Counted from the first letter of the stretch, positions 25,979 to 35,360 are shown. The stretch: DNA of 64,000 nt from Gemmatimonadaceae bacterium (GCA_030647905.1 JAUSJA010000018.1:27793-91792); one strand, 5' to 3'. Made by a program: numbers and translations. The notes: generated from the letters alone by a model not told the origin.

Positions 25979-27043
25979 ATGAGATCCCCACAAAAACTGC
26001 TTTCCCTGCTTGCGGCATCAGTCGCGCTCGCGGTCGTACCGGCCCGCCTCCCGGCACAGAACGACGGCGTCACGCACGTGGACACCGTCGCCGCTCCGTC
26101 GCTCCGCGCCAACCTCCTCGGCGATCCCGACCGGCGCGAAGTGACGGTGTATCTCCCGCCGAGCTACTCGAAGCGGCCGGCGAAGCGATATCCCGTCGTG
26201 TACCTGCTGCACGGATTCGCGGCTGACCACCGCGCGTTCATGCGCGGCGCGTACCAGAATCTGAATATCAGGCTGTCCATGGACAGCCTGATCCGCGCCG
26301 GCGCAGTACGCGAGATGATCGTCGTCACACCCAATGCGCGGGATGCGTACGATGGCAGCTTCTACGCGAACTCAGTCGTTACCGGCAACTGGGAGGATTT
26401 CATCGTCCGCGACCTGGTATCATACGTGGACCGGAAGTATCGCACGGTCCGCAACCGGACGGGCCGTGGTCTCGCGGGTCACTCGATGGGCGGCTTCGGC
26501 GCGCTCCGGGTCGCCATGCGCCATCCCGAAATGTTCTCGGCGCTGTATGCGCTCAGCCCATGCTGCCTCGGAAGCCTGGCCGACTCTCCCGACGCCGGGA
26601 TGACACGCGCGTGGAAGATCGCGCTCGGCCTTACGGATCGATCGCAGTTCTCGAAGGCGGGATTCATTCCGAACATCATCTACGGCATGGCCGCCGTCTA
26701 TTCACCCGACCCGGCGAACCCGCCATTCTACGTTCGGTTTCCACTCGCGCTGGAGGGCGACTCGCTGATCTCGAACGCGGCGCTCGCGACAAGCTGGACG
26801 GTAACGCCGCTCACGCTCGTACCGGCGCATGTCGCGGGTCTCGCGCGGATGGCGATTGCGTTCGACGCCGGCACTGCCGATGGATTCCGCGATATTCCGG
26901 CGAACGTTCAGAAGCTCGATTCGCTGATGACCGCTCTCGGAATACATCACGCGGCCGAGCTTTACGAGGGAACTCACGGCAGCCGCATCAGGTCGCGAAT
27001 AGAGTCGAAAGTCATGCCCTTTTTCTCCAGGACACTGCATTGA
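25979..27043 (+). CDS. Secreted esterase of the esterase-D/antigen-85-like family
   Basis: 354 aa from ATG at 25979. Signal peptide with cleavage after RLPAQ. The alpha/beta-hydrolase core has VYLLHGFAADHRAF, the nucleophile in GHSMGGFGALR, LSPCC, a late Asp region and His in YEGTHGSR. It belongs to the putative esterase family (PF00756-like) that includes S-formylglutathione hydrolase, enterochelin esterase and feruloyl esterases. The exported location suggests action on extracellular esters. An earlier in-frame ATG at 25874 would translate the heptad array and is not preferred. Confidence 0.88.
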   Translation: MRSPQKLLSLLAASVALAVVPARLPAQNDGVTHVDTVAAPSLRANLLGDPDRREVTVYLPPSYSKRPAKRYPVVYLLHGFAADHRAFMRGAYQNLNIRLSMDSLIRAGAVREMIVVTPNARDAYDGSFYANSVVTGNWEDFIVRDLVSYVDRKYRTVRNRTGRGLAGHSMGGFGALRVAMRHPEMFSALYALSPCCLGSLADSPDAGMTRAWKIALGLTDRSQFSKAGFIPNIIYGMAAVYSPDPANPPFYVRFPLALEGDSLISNAALATSWTVTPLTLVPAHVAGLARMAIAFDAGTADGFRDIPANVQKLDSLMTALGIHHAAELYEGTHGSRIRSRIESKVMPFFSRTLH

Positions 27044-27048
27044 CCGAA

Positions 27049-27076
27049 GAAAGGCCGCCTGAATGGGCGGCCTTTC
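27049..27076. terminator. Probable bidirectional terminator
   Basis: GAAAGGCCGCC pairs with GGCGGCCTTTC around a 6-nt loop, between the converging esterase and kamA genes. The T-run is short (TTT). Confidence 0.7.
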
Positions 27077-27091
27077 CGATGACAAAGAGAA

Positions 27092-28264
27092 CTACTCTCC
27101 CGCCGCTTTTCTCCGCCGCGTGCGCACCGCTCCCTCCTTCTTCTTCTTCCCTCGCCCGATCGGCACGACGTCCATCTCTGCTGCAACGGCGGGCAGCGGC
27201 TCGGCCGCCGGAATCTGCTTCGGCTGCTTGTAGGTGAACCGCTTTCCCTCGTAGTTGCGGAAGATCACCTCGTCGTCGTTGATCTCCTCGACAGATTCGG
27301 GCAGCAGCGGGACTTTTCCTCCGCCGCCAGGGGAGTCTATCACGAACTGCGGCACCGCCAGGCCCGACGTCCAGCCGCGCAGCGCCTGAATGATCTCGAG
27401 ACCCTTCTGGACGGTGGTGCGGAAATGCTCGCCGCCGGCGACCTGGTCGGCCATGAAGATGTAGTAGGGCCGCACACGCGCCTTCAGCAGCTCGTGCATC
27501 AGCTTCATCATTACCTTCGCGTCGTCATTGACGCCCTTGAGCAGCACCGTCTGGCAGCCGAGCGACACGCCGGCCCTGGATAGGCGGTCGAGCGCCGCCA
27601 CCGCGGAGGGCGTCAGCTCGTCGGGATGATTGAAGTGCGTATTCATGAAGATCGGGTGGTACTTCTGCACCATCTCGCAGAACTCCGGCGTGATGCGCTC
27701 GGGCAGGTGCGATGTGATGCGGCTTCCAATGCGGATGATCTCGATGTGCGGGATCGCCCTGAGCTGCTGGAAGATGTACTCCAGCCGCCGGTCGCTCAGC
27801 ATCATCGGGTCGCCGCCGCTCAAGATGACGTCGCGGATCTCCGTATGCTGCCTCAGGTACTCGAACGCCGAATCGTACTGGTTGAGCGGGATCTTCTCCG
27901 GATCGCCGACCTTCCGCCGCCGCGTGCAGAAGCGGCAGTAGCTGGCGCATACCGGGCTGACCAGGAACAGCGCGCGGTCCGGATACCGATGGGTGATGTT
28001 CGGCACCGGCGAGTCGCCATCCTCGTCGAGCGAATCGATGATTCCGTCCACGACATCCAGCTCCTCGACGGTCGGCACGTACTGCTGCCACATCGGATCG
28101 CCGACTTCCTTGATCGCATCGAGCACCGAGGGCGTGAGGCGCATCTGGAAATTTTCGAACGCAGGCCTCAGCGCTTCGACGTCAATCGCGTCGCCGAACT
28201 TCTCGTGCAGCTTGTCGAGTGTGGCGATGCTCTCTTCCTTCAGGATTTTCTGCCAGTCACTCAT
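27092..28264 (-). CDS. kamA: KamA-family radical SAM aminomutase (lysine 2,3-aminomutase-like)
   Basis: 390 aa from ATG at 28264. It has the radical SAM cluster motif Cys106-x3-Cys110-x2-Cys113 (CASYCRFC), VILSGGDPMMLSD, and a Lys/PLP region in the C-terminal third (IDSPGGGGKVPL). KamA enzymes move the alpha-amino group of lysine to the beta position using SAM and PLP. The N-terminal about 90 residues differ from both the classical clostridial enzyme and EpmB as I remember them. The tail is basic (GRGKKKKEGAVRTRRRK). It is the last gene of a four-gene operon and overlaps the GNAT gene by 4 bp. The substrate may be lysine, another amino acid or a peptide. Confidence 0.88.
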   Translation of the reverse strand: MSDWQKILKEESIATLDKLHEKFGDAIDVEALRPAFENFQMRLTPSVLDAIKEVGDPMWQQYVPTVEELDVVDGIIDSLDEDGDSPVPNITHRYPDRALFLVSPVCASYCRFCTRRRKVGDPEKIPLNQYDSAFEYLRQHTEIRDVILSGGDPMMLSDRRLEYIFQQLRAIPHIEIIRIGSRITSHLPERITPEFCEMVQKYHPIFMNTHFNHPDELTPSAVAALDRLSRAGVSLGCQTVLLKGVNDDAKVMMKLMHELLKARVRPYYIFMADQVAGGEHFRTTVQKGLEIIQALRGWTSGLAVPQFVIDSPGGGGKVPLLPESVEEINDDEVIFRNYEGKRFTYKQPKQIPAAEPLPAVAAEMDVVPIGRGKKKKEGAVRTRRRKAAGE

Positions 28265-28863
28265 TGTGGCATCACTCCATGCGTCGGCCATCCCAGGGAT
28301 GGGGCGCGGCTCTGCAACCGTTTTGTGAATGTGATCCGGTCGTCCGACGGCGCGTAGAAATCGCGCGCCCTCGCGGCCTCGACGTATCCACGGCAGATGT
28401 AGAACCCGCGCGTGTTCCCGTAGTCGGATCGGGACGATGTTTCCACTACCACTATTCTGGCGTTCAGTCCCTTTAGCCTTCGTTCAACCTCACCAAGGAG
28501 GATGGTTCCGCTGCCGGATCCCTGAGCGGCAGGATGCACGGCGATCCAGTACAGATCGTAGGTGCGGTCCGTGCCGGGCGTGGGCCCGTAGCAGGCAAAG
28601 CCGACCAGCTCCTCTTCCGGGGTGAAGGCGCCGAGGAAGAAATAATCAGAGCTGGCTGGAGGATTCACGGGAACCCCGGTATGCGCCGCATCCGCGCCGT
28701 ACACCGAGTCGAACAATTCAATCGCAACCGCGACCTCGTCTTCGCGGAAGACGTGCGTCGCGACGAGAATGTCGCGTACGCTCTCGCGGTACCCGGGGCC
28801 GAGATCTCCGACGAGGATTCGCGGCGGAGCGACGAGAGGTTTCTGCGGAGTCCGGATGATCAC
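28261..28863 (-). CDS. GNAT-family N-acetyltransferase
   Basis: 200 aa from GTG at 28863. The GNAT core is visible: a beta-strand VGFACYGPTPGT, then LYWIAVHPAAQGSGSGTILLGEVERRL, which is the acetyl-CoA loop (Q/RxxGxG/A, here QGSGSG). VVETSSRSDYGNTRGFYICRGY follows. The gene overlaps the upstream ATP-grasp gene (GTGA) and the downstream kamA (ATGA), so the three are translated together. Pairing of an acetyltransferase with KamA resembles ablAB (N-epsilon-acetyl-beta-lysine osmolyte), but here two ligases are added. Confidence 0.87.
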   Translation of the reverse strand: MIIRTPQKPLVAPPRILVGDLGPGYRESVRDILVATHVFREDEVAVAIELFDSVYGADAAHTGVPVNPPASSDYFFLGAFTPEEELVGFACYGPTPGTDRTYDLYWIAVHPAAQGSGSGTILLGEVERRLKGLNARIVVVETSSRSDYGNTRGFYICRGYVEAARARDFYAPSDDRITFTKRLQSRAPSLGWPTHGVMPQ

Positions 28864-29894
28864 GGCGTCGCCGCCATCAGAAGCTCCATCCCCGAGAGAC
28901 GGAGCGCGCGCTGCCACAGCTCCGGCGACGTGTCTATGCGCAGACTGAGCCCTGCCTCGCACACGCGACGAATGAGCGCGTTGTAATCCATCCCCGCAAC
29001 GCGCGCCATGCGGGCGAGTCCGGCGTCGGGAGAAATGTCGGGATTCGGATTCACCTCGAGAAGCCACGGCCGTCCTTCGGCGTCAATCCGGAAATCAGCG
29101 CGGCCGTATCCCTGCCCACCGACGGCGCGCCACGCCTCGAGCGTGATGCGCTGAAGCTCCTCCGTCAGCTCGGGCGACAGATCGGCCGGGCACGACGGCG
29201 TCGCGCCGAGGTCCTCTTCGCTGCCGGGGATCCACTTGGACTGGTACGACACGATCTTCCACATGCCACGCGGCATCTCGCCGAAGTTGATCTCGGCAAC
29301 GGGCAGCACCTCGTCATCCACGATGCCGACGTTCACTTCGCGCCCGGCCACGTAGCGTTGCACGACGACCTCGTCCCACCGCTCGTGCATTGCGTCGAGC
29401 CGCGCAGTGAGCGCGCGCCCGCTGCGCACCACCGACCGCTGCTCGATCCCGATGGACGCGTCTTCCGCGGCCGGCTTGCAGATGGCCGGATATCCCACGC
29501 TCGCCACGTCCTCGCCCTTCCGCGCGAGCGACCACCGGGGAAGGGGAAGCCCAGCCCTGTCGAGCATCGTGTTCACGACGTACTTCCGCAGACACAGGGC
29601 CGTGGTGGTGCTGGAGTTTCCGGTGAAGGGAATCCCGAACAGCTCGAGCACCGAAATGACCATCGGCTCGAGCGCGGCGACGCCGTCGATCCCTTCACAG
29701 AGGTTGAAGACGAGATCGAACTTCGCGCGTCGCACGCGCTCTACCCATCGCCCGTCGGGATTCACCGGAACACGGACGTGCTGATGCCCCCAGTGCTCGA
29801 TCGCATTTTCGATCGCTTCCACTGATTCGAGGATCAGTCCGTCGGGATTCACTCCGAGCGCCGACATCCCGTCGAACAACACGCCAATTTTCAT
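28860..29894 (-). CDS. ATP-grasp ligase, D-Ala-D-Ala ligase-like (second of pair)
   Basis: 344 aa. It has a Ddl-like N-terminal domain (MKIGVLFDG, DLVFNLCEGIDG, LFGIPFTGNSS), the ATP-grasp Lys in YPAICKPAAEDASIGI, and metal-binding ADFRID and LLEVNPNPDISP. It would form an amide bond between an amino acid and another amine via an acyl-phosphate. True Ddl ends its substrate loop differently, and the operon context (second ligase, GNAT, KamA) argues for a peptide product other than D-Ala-D-Ala. It is 27 bp downstream of the first ATP-grasp gene and overlaps the GNAT gene by 4 bp. Confidence 0.88.
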   Translation of the reverse strand: MKIGVLFDGMSALGVNPDGLILESVEAIENAIEHWGHQHVRVPVNPDGRWVERVRRAKFDLVFNLCEGIDGVAALEPMVISVLELFGIPFTGNSSTTTALCLRKYVVNTMLDRAGLPLPRWSLARKGEDVASVGYPAICKPAAEDASIGIEQRSVVRSGRALTARLDAMHERWDEVVVQRYVAGREVNVGIVDDEVLPVAEINFGEMPRGMWKIVSYQSKWIPGSEEDLGATPSCPADLSPELTEELQRITLEAWRAVGGQGYGRADFRIDAEGRPWLLEVNPNPDISPDAGLARMARVAGMDYNALIRRVCEAGLSLRIDTSPELWQRALRLSGMELLMAATP

Positions 29895-29921
29895 GCTCGC
29901 GCCCTCCGGGGGGCGCCGTTT

Positions 29922-31046
29922 CTAGGCGGCGCGGTCTCTCTGGAGCGAGCGGCCGAGTGCGACGTTCTGCCGCGCGGCCGCCAGTTGCAAACAGGATTGA
30001 ATGAGCTGGTCGTAGCTCAACCCGGCCGCACGGGCTGCTTTTGGAAAGCAGGAGTTGTCCGCTTGGTCGGGGAGAATTCCGGGAAGTGGATTGACCTCCA
30101 CCACATTGGGCTTTCCGGCGGCGTCGAGCCGCACGTCTATCCGCGACCAGTCGCGGCAGCCGAGCACGCGATACGCGTCGAGCGTGACACGCTCGATCGC
30201 TCTCGCGAGTGATTCGTCTATGTGGGCGGGGCAATCGAACATCTGAAGAGGGCGCTCGGGGCGGTCCCAGATCCACTTGGCCTCGTAGCCGTAGATGGGG
30301 AGCGCTCCCTCGGGCAGCGACGCGAAATTCATCCCGACGATGGGGAGAACCTTCGCTTCGGCTCCATTACCAAGCACGGCGCACGTGAATTCGGCGCCCG
30401 GCAGATACTCCTCGACGATCACCGGCTGGCGGTAGGTCTCGAGGAGAAACGCGGTCTGTGCCTCCAGCTCATCATGCGTGCGGCAGAAATTCCGCTCGGT
30501 GATTCCCTTCGACGATCCCTCGTGGATCGGCTTCACGAAAAGGGGCAGCGGAATCTCGCGTGCGCTCGCGAGGTCGCTCATCTCCCTGACGACGGCGAAG
30601 CCCGCGGTGGGCACGCAGTGATACGCGAGCATCTCCTTGGTCTTCGCTTTGTCGAGGCACAGGGAGAGCGTGAGCGGATCACTGCCGGAGTAGGGAATTC
30701 CGTAGAACTCGCAGATGGCCGGGACGTGCGCCTCACGGTTCGCGCCGTACCGTCCTTCGGCGATGTTGAAGACGATGTCCGGTCTGGCGCGGCGCAAGCG
30801 TTCGGGAAAGTCCTCGGTCGCCTCGAGACGGATCACCTTGCCGATGGCGCCGAGAGCGGCGGCGACGGCATCTATGGTCTCGATGCTGTCCCACTCGGCG
30901 AACTCGTCTGCGATACTCGGCGGTTCTTCCTCCGGACGGGACGACTCACCGTCAGCCGGCAGAGAGTTGCGCGCGGCCGATTGCATGTTGCCCGTGAGCT
31001 CGGATGGCTCTGGCTTCTGATTGAAGGCGAAACCGATCCGGGTCAT
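29922..31046 (-). CDS. ATP-grasp ligase, D-Ala-D-Ala ligase-like (first of pair)
   Basis: 374 aa from ATG at 31046. The Ddl-like core has DIVFNIAEGRYGANREAHVP, GIPYSGSDPLTLSLCLDK, the Lys in LPLFVKPIHEGSSKGI, VEEYLPGAEFT, and metal ligands RIDVRLD and VVEVNPLPGILP. An insertion of about 40 residues with no clear structure (around 15-50) interrupts the first strand-helix unit. It is related to, but clearly different from, its neighbour, so the two probably add different residues. First gene of the operon. Upstream on the minus strand a TTTATATA box near 31085-31096 may be its -10 region. Confidence 0.87.
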   Translation of the reverse strand: MTRIGFAFNQKPEPSELTGNMQSAARNSLPADGESSRPEEEPPSIADEFAEWDSIETIDAVAAALGAIGKVIRLEATEDFPERLRRARPDIVFNIAEGRYGANREAHVPAICEFYGIPYSGSDPLTLSLCLDKAKTKEMLAYHCVPTAGFAVVREMSDLASAREIPLPLFVKPIHEGSSKGITERNFCRTHDELEAQTAFLLETYRQPVIVEEYLPGAEFTCAVLGNGAEAKVLPIVGMNFASLPEGALPIYGYEAKWIWDRPERPLQMFDCPAHIDESLARAIERVTLDAYRVLGCRDWSRIDVRLDAAGKPNVVEVNPLPGILPDQADNSCFPKAARAAGLSYDQLIQSCLQLAAARQNVALGRSLQRDRAA

Positions 31047-31150
31047 TCGGTCCCTACGAAAATGCGCGCGAGCGATTCATGACCCCGAGTATATAAACCA
31101 CTACTATGGGGCGCAATATTTTTTCTCGCGAAAGGAGAAATTCTTTCGCG

Positions 31151-31183
31151 GAAAAAAATTTTCACCGCGTTCTCTGCGGTGAA
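31151..31183 (-). terminator. Rho-independent terminator of thyX
   Basis: On the minus strand TTCACCGC pairs with GCGGTGAA around a 7-nt loop, followed by a run of seven T. It lies 13 bp after the thyX stop. A second inverted repeat (CGCGAAAG/CTTTCGCG) is next to it at 31124-31150. Confidence 0.8.
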
Positions 31184-31195
31184 GGCTCTCTCTTC

Positions 31196-31945
31196 TCAGA
31201 CCTTGTGGTAGATGATCCGTGCCGCCTCGGCCCGGTCCGCCGCGGCGTAGATATCGAAGTCGGAGAAGAAAGCGGGCGCCTCGCCCAGCAGAGTCCGCAG
31301 CATCGCCAGCGCGCAGCGGCGGATCTCGAACTCCGCGCCCTCGCTCGACCGCAGCTCGAGCATCGTCCGCCACGCTCGCGCATTGGCGGTGACGACGATC
31401 TTCGTCTCGGTGGAATTGGGCAGCACGCCCCGGGCGGCCTCTCTCGCCATCTTCCGGCGATGGATCTTGTCGCCCACCCAGGCGTAGCGGGCCATCAGCT
31501 GCTCGACAAGAGTGACGTACGCGCGCTGAGCCGCCTCGACCTGATCCCGCCACGCCTTCTCCAGCGCTTCATCGCCGATGATCGCCGGAGGCATAACGAA
31601 GTTCGCCTCCGACTCGTCCACGTACCGCTGCGATAGCTGTGAGTAGGAGAATCCCGCCCTGTGGCGCACCAGCTCGTGGGTGAGCGAGCGGCTCACTCCC
31701 TCGAGAAGGAGCGAGTAGTTGGCGTGCTCGAGAACGCTGCCGTGCCCCTGCTTCTTGATGTTCTCGAGATACTCGCGCGTGCTGCGGCTCGCCGGATTCT
31801 TCTGGCTCATGTAGCAGAGGCGGCCCGCGAACTCGGCGAGCTTCTCACCATCGGTGCTCTCTCCGAGCCAGTGGACGGGGAGATGCGAGGGCTCGGCGAA
31901 TGCGGGTCGCGAGAGTACGGTAATGCGGGGCTCGAGGAAGATCAC
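31196..31945 (-). CDS. thyX: Flavin-dependent thymidylate synthase
   Basis: 249 aa. The ThyX signature RHR-x7-S is present (RHRAGFSYSQLSQR, near residue 93). Upstream is EHANYSLLLEG, downstream the nucleotide-binding Arg region (NARAWRTMLELRSS). It makes dTMP from dUMP using methylene-tetrahydrofolate and FAD, instead of ThyA. It is monocistronic with its own terminator. Confidence 0.96.
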   Translation of the reverse strand: MIFLEPRITVLSRPAFAEPSHLPVHWLGESTDGEKLAEFAGRLCYMSQKNPASRSTREYLENIKKQGHGSVLEHANYSLLLEGVSRSLTHELVRHRAGFSYSQLSQRYVDESEANFVMPPAIIGDEALEKAWRDQVEAAQRAYVTLVEQLMARYAWVGDKIHRRKMAREAARGVLPNSTETKIVVTANARAWRTMLELRSSEGAEFEIRRCALAMLRTLLGEAPAFFSDFDIYAAADRAEAARIIYHKV

Positions 31946-31996
31946 GTCTGTGGCGGGAAGAGAGTCTGTTCTGAGAGGAGGCGGGGCGACGGTAAG

Positions 31997-33670
31997 CTAG
32001 CCCGCACCGGGAATGAGAGAAAGCCGCGGCGTCGCGTACGAGCTGTCGTCGGCAATCTTGTCGAGCACCAACCGCGCTTCGGCCGGCAGGGGAGCGAGAG
32101 CCGGATCGTACTTGATGTCGCCGAGAGGTCGCTGAGCGCCGACCGGTACCTTCACGCCGGAATTCAGAATTCCCCTCGGGTCGAAGGCACGCTTGACGAG
32201 CGCGAACAGCTCGATGGCCTTCGAGCTCCACACACGGGACAAGAGCGGCGTCCGGAGACGCCCGTCTCCGTGCTCACCGCTGAGCGTGCCGCCCAGTCGT
32301 GCGGTGAGCGCGACGATATCGTCGAGAAGGCCGTCCACGTCGGCGCGCCAGTCCAGCTTGCTCACGTCAATCAGCGGGTTCACGTGAACGTGCGCGTCTC
32401 CCGCGTGTCCGAAGATGACGCCGCGAACGCCTCGCGCATCAAGTGCCGCCCTCACGCCCCGCACGTAATCGGCGAGGCAATTCGCCGGCACCGCGCTGTC
32501 CTCGATGAACTGCATGGACTTGAGCGCCGGGTCGAGGCGCGAAAGGATCGGGCTCGCCGCGTGTCTCAGCTCCCAGATCTCGTGCTGGTCCTGCGATCCG
32601 AGCGCGACGCGCGTGACGCTCGCACCGGCGCCGGCGAACAGGCGGGCGAGCTCGTCCGCCGCTAGTGCCGCGGATTCCTCGCTCTCTCCCTCGACTTCGG
32701 CGAGCAGCACGGCTTCCGTGCCCGGCGGTACCGAGGCGAGCGCCGCGACCGGCGAGTGGGCGCCGCCACCCGCCGCAACATCGAGAAAAGTCCGGTCGAG
32801 CAGCTCGCACGCCACGGCTCCTGCCTCCCTCGCGCCGACTGCGCCTTTCACGGCGTCGTCGAGATTTCCAAAGGCACCGAGCACGCCACTGGTGGCTCGC
32901 GCCGCCTCGGTCAGCGCCAGCTTCACGCCGACGATTACCGCCAGAGTGCCTTCGCTGCCGACGAGCAGATCCACCAGCTCGCGCGACTTCGCGTACGCGG
33001 CGACGCCATACCCCGACGAATTCTTTGCGACGCCGGCGTGCACTGTGGCGCCGGCCGCGTCGTCCGACAGGAGCTCCGACTCACGCGAGAGAAATCGCTG
33101 GATCGCCGGGATTTCCGCCGGCGCCGGCCTGCCGCGCTCGATCACGGCACGGCTCCCATCGTCGAACACGCAGTCGAGCGCGAGCACCCACCGCCGCATC
33201 GCGCCGAAGCCGAGCGTGTGCGCACCGGCGGCGTTCGTCGAGACCATTCCGCCGATCGTGCAGAATTCTCCGCTCGATGGATCCACCGGGAAGCGCAGCC
33301 CACCCGCAGTCGCTGCACGATTCACTTTTCCGCGCAGCGCGCCCGGTCCCACCCATACGGAACGCCCCGCGACGTCCACTTCGCCGATGCTGTCCATCCC
33401 GCTGAGATCCACCATCACGCCGGGACCGATCGCTCCGCCGCTCATGCTGGTGCCCGATCCGCGAGGCACGATGGACAGCGAGCTCGCCGATGCCCATCGC
33501 ACGAGCGTCATTACATCTTCGGCATCCCGCGGAACGGCGATCGCGACGGGCACGATACGGCCAACACCGGCCGCCTCTGAGTATACGGCGCGCGAGAGAG
33601 CGTCAGCCCGATACGTCCCGCGAAAACCGGCAGGTGGAAGATGACACTGCTGCGCTGCGCGCCCGGTCAC
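31997..33670 (-). CDS. FAD-linked oxidase (GlcD / D-lactate dehydrogenase type)
   Basis: 557 aa. It has the FAD-binding PCMH domain (about 45-225: PRGSGTSMSGGAIG, GGMVSTNAAGAHTLGFG) and a C-terminal FAD-oxidase domain with GHAGDAHVHVNPLID and LSGEHGDG. It oxidises a 2-hydroxyacid such as glycolate or D-lactate and passes electrons to the respiratory chain. It lacks the Fe-S domain of longer fusions. The start overlaps the stop of the 3-hydroxyacyl-CoA dehydrogenase gene by 4 bp. Confidence 0.9.
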   Translation of the reverse strand: MTGRAAQQCHLPPAGFRGTYRADALSRAVYSEAAGVGRIVPVAIAVPRDAEDVMTLVRWASASSLSIVPRGSGTSMSGGAIGPGVMVDLSGMDSIGEVDVAGRSVWVGPGALRGKVNRAATAGGLRFPVDPSSGEFCTIGGMVSTNAAGAHTLGFGAMRRWVLALDCVFDDGSRAVIERGRPAPAEIPAIQRFLSRESELLSDDAAGATVHAGVAKNSSGYGVAAYAKSRELVDLLVGSEGTLAVIVGVKLALTEAARATSGVLGAFGNLDDAVKGAVGAREAGAVACELLDRTFLDVAAGGGAHSPVAALASVPPGTEAVLLAEVEGESEESAALAADELARLFAGAGASVTRVALGSQDQHEIWELRHAASPILSRLDPALKSMQFIEDSAVPANCLADYVRGVRAALDARGVRGVIFGHAGDAHVHVNPLIDVSKLDWRADVDGLLDDIVALTARLGGTLSGEHGDGRLRTPLLSRVWSSKAIELFALVKRAFDPRGILNSGVKVPVGAQRPLGDIKYDPALAPLPAEARLVLDKIADDSSYATPRLSLIPGAG

Positions 33671-34554
33671 AGTCCGAGGCTGCTCACCCGCGGCGGATTC
33701 TCCGAGTAGTCGTAGAAGCCCTTCCCCGATTTCCGCCCGTACATCCCGGCGATCACCATCCGCTTGAGCAGCGGCGGCGGCGCGTACCTCTTCTCGCGAT
33801 ACTCGGCGAACATTATCTCGGCAATCTTGTACGTCGTGTCGAGCCCCACGAAGTCGAGCAGCGTGAACGGACCCATCGGATACCCCGCGCCAAGCTGCAT
33901 CGCCTTGTCAATGTCCTCGACGCTCGCGACGTTGCTCTCCAGCGCGCTGATCGCGTCGAGCATGTAGGGGACGAGCAGAAGATTGACGATGAAGCCGGAA
34001 CTGTCCTTCGCACGGACCGGCTCCTTCCCCAGCTTCTTCGCGAACTCGAACGCCGCGTTGGCGGTCTCCTCGCTGGTTGTGATGGTGCGCACGACCTCCA
34101 CCAGCTTCATCAGAGGAACCGGATTGAAGAAGTGAAGCCCCAGCATCCTGTCCGGCCTTCCGCACGCCGCGGCCATCGCGGCGATCGTGAGACTCGAGGT
34201 GTTCGATGCGAAGATGGTCTCCGCCGGACAGATGGCATCGAGATCCTTCCACATCGCGTTCTTCAACTCGAGATCCTCGACGACCGCCTCGATCACGATA
34301 TCGCAGTTGGCGAGCTTCGCGAGCTCGGTGGTGAACGAGAGCTTCGACAGCGCTGCATCGCGCTGCTCCGCGGTCACCTTGCCGCGCTCGATCCCCTTCG
34401 CCAGAACCTTTTCGACTCCGCTCCGCGATTTCTGGATGATAGGATCCGAAACCTCGCGTACGACGGTGTCGAACCCGGCCTGCGCACTGACCTGGGCGAT
34501 ACCGCTGCCCATCAGCCCGCCACCAAGCACGCCAACTTTTCTGATCTCCTTCAC
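33667..34554 (-). CDS. 3-hydroxybutyryl-CoA dehydrogenase
   Basis: 295 aa, usual for the family. The NAD-binding loop is at the N-terminus (VGVLGGGLMGSGIAQ). The catalytic His is in LGLHFFNPVPLMKLVEVV. The C-terminal dimerisation domain includes GYPMGPFTLLDFVGLDT. It interconverts acetoacetyl-CoA and 3-hydroxybutyryl-CoA (butyrate or PHB metabolism, beta-oxidation). It overlaps both neighbours by ATGA, and with the thiolase at 36552 forms part of a C4 metabolic cluster. Confidence 0.93.
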   Translation of the reverse strand: MKEIRKVGVLGGGLMGSGIAQVSAQAGFDTVVREVSDPIIQKSRSGVEKVLAKGIERGKVTAEQRDAALSKLSFTTELAKLANCDIVIEAVVEDLELKNAMWKDLDAICPAETIFASNTSSLTIAAMAAACGRPDRMLGLHFFNPVPLMKLVEVVRTITTSEETANAAFEFAKKLGKEPVRAKDSSGFIVNLLLVPYMLDAISALESNVASVEDIDKAMQLGAGYPMGPFTLLDFVGLDTTYKIAEIMFAEYREKRYAPPPLLKRMVIAGMYGRKSGKGFYDYSENPPRVSSLGL

Positions 34555-35360
34555 TTGAGCCTCCTGGAAGAGTCGAATTCGAGCCGGTCGAGGGTCTGCT
34601 CGAGCGCGAGCTGCGCGCGCATCACGAGCTGCCGGTGTCCCTTGCCGATCTGGTATCCCGCGATGGCCCCGATCAGTGTCGGCACTGCCGCCGCGCCTCC
34701 GAGCAGAATGAATGCATCCGGTGTCACTGCAATGGATCCAATGACGGCGATCACGCCGCTGCCAAGTATGCCGGCGATGAGCGCCCCGGCGCCGACGCGC
34801 ACTCGCGCGCCGCGGCTCTCGGAAAGATCAGCGTCGACGCGCACGAGAACCCGCTCCGCGTCCACCGGAATGATCGTCGCCGCCACCTGGCTCGCGCGCG
34901 CCAGATGATATCCGCGTCCGCTCAGATTGAGCCCGCGCTGAAGCGTCCCCAGCACACCTGATCGCGCTTCCCAGGTGATGCGGTCGGGGAAGCGGCGCTG
35001 CACGCGCAGCGCTTCCTCGCGCTGCATCCAGGTGTCAACCGCCGCGAGAACCTCGGCGGGCGAGCCACGCACCGTGCGTGACGCCGTGGCGATCGCCGGT
35101 CCGGTGATGCTCGCGACGAATCCCTGTTCCACTGGAACGGCGACGCGCGACCGCTCCTCGGCCAGCGCCTGAGTGAGAGTCGTCGAACTGATTCCCGCTT
35201 CCTTGCCGATCTCGATCAGCTGCGACTCCGTCAGCATCCCGCTCGAATCGGTGCTCGCGGTAGATGCCTGAAGCTCGGCGGCACGGGCAAGCACACGCTC
35301 GATCGCGGTGCGGTCGAGAGGGGGCTGTGTCGTCGGAAGATTGGAGGGGTTGTCAGCCAT
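34551..35360 (-). CDS. Membrane protein of unknown function
   Basis: 269 aa. A polar N-terminal half contains an SHOCT/DUF1707-like helix-turn (LTESQLIEIGKEAGISSTTL). Two hydrophobic segments sit near residues 188-212 and 215-238, and the C-terminus is basic. There is no signal peptide. Probably an inner-membrane protein with a cytoplasmic N-terminus. Translation of the dehydrogenase gene is coupled to it (ATGA), although no functional link is evident. Confidence 0.65.
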   Translation of the reverse strand: MADNPSNLPTTQPPLDRTAIERVLARAAELQASTASTDSSGMLTESQLIEIGKEAGISSTTLTQALAEERSRVAVPVEQGFVASITGPAIATASRTVRGSPAEVLAAVDTWMQREEALRVQRRFPDRITWEARSGVLGTLQRGLNLSGRGYHLARASQVAATIIPVDAERVLVRVDADLSESRGARVRVGAGALIAGILGSGVIAVIGSIAVTPDAFILLGGAAAVPTLIGAIAGYQIGKGHRQLVMRAQLALEQTLDRLEFDSSRRLK

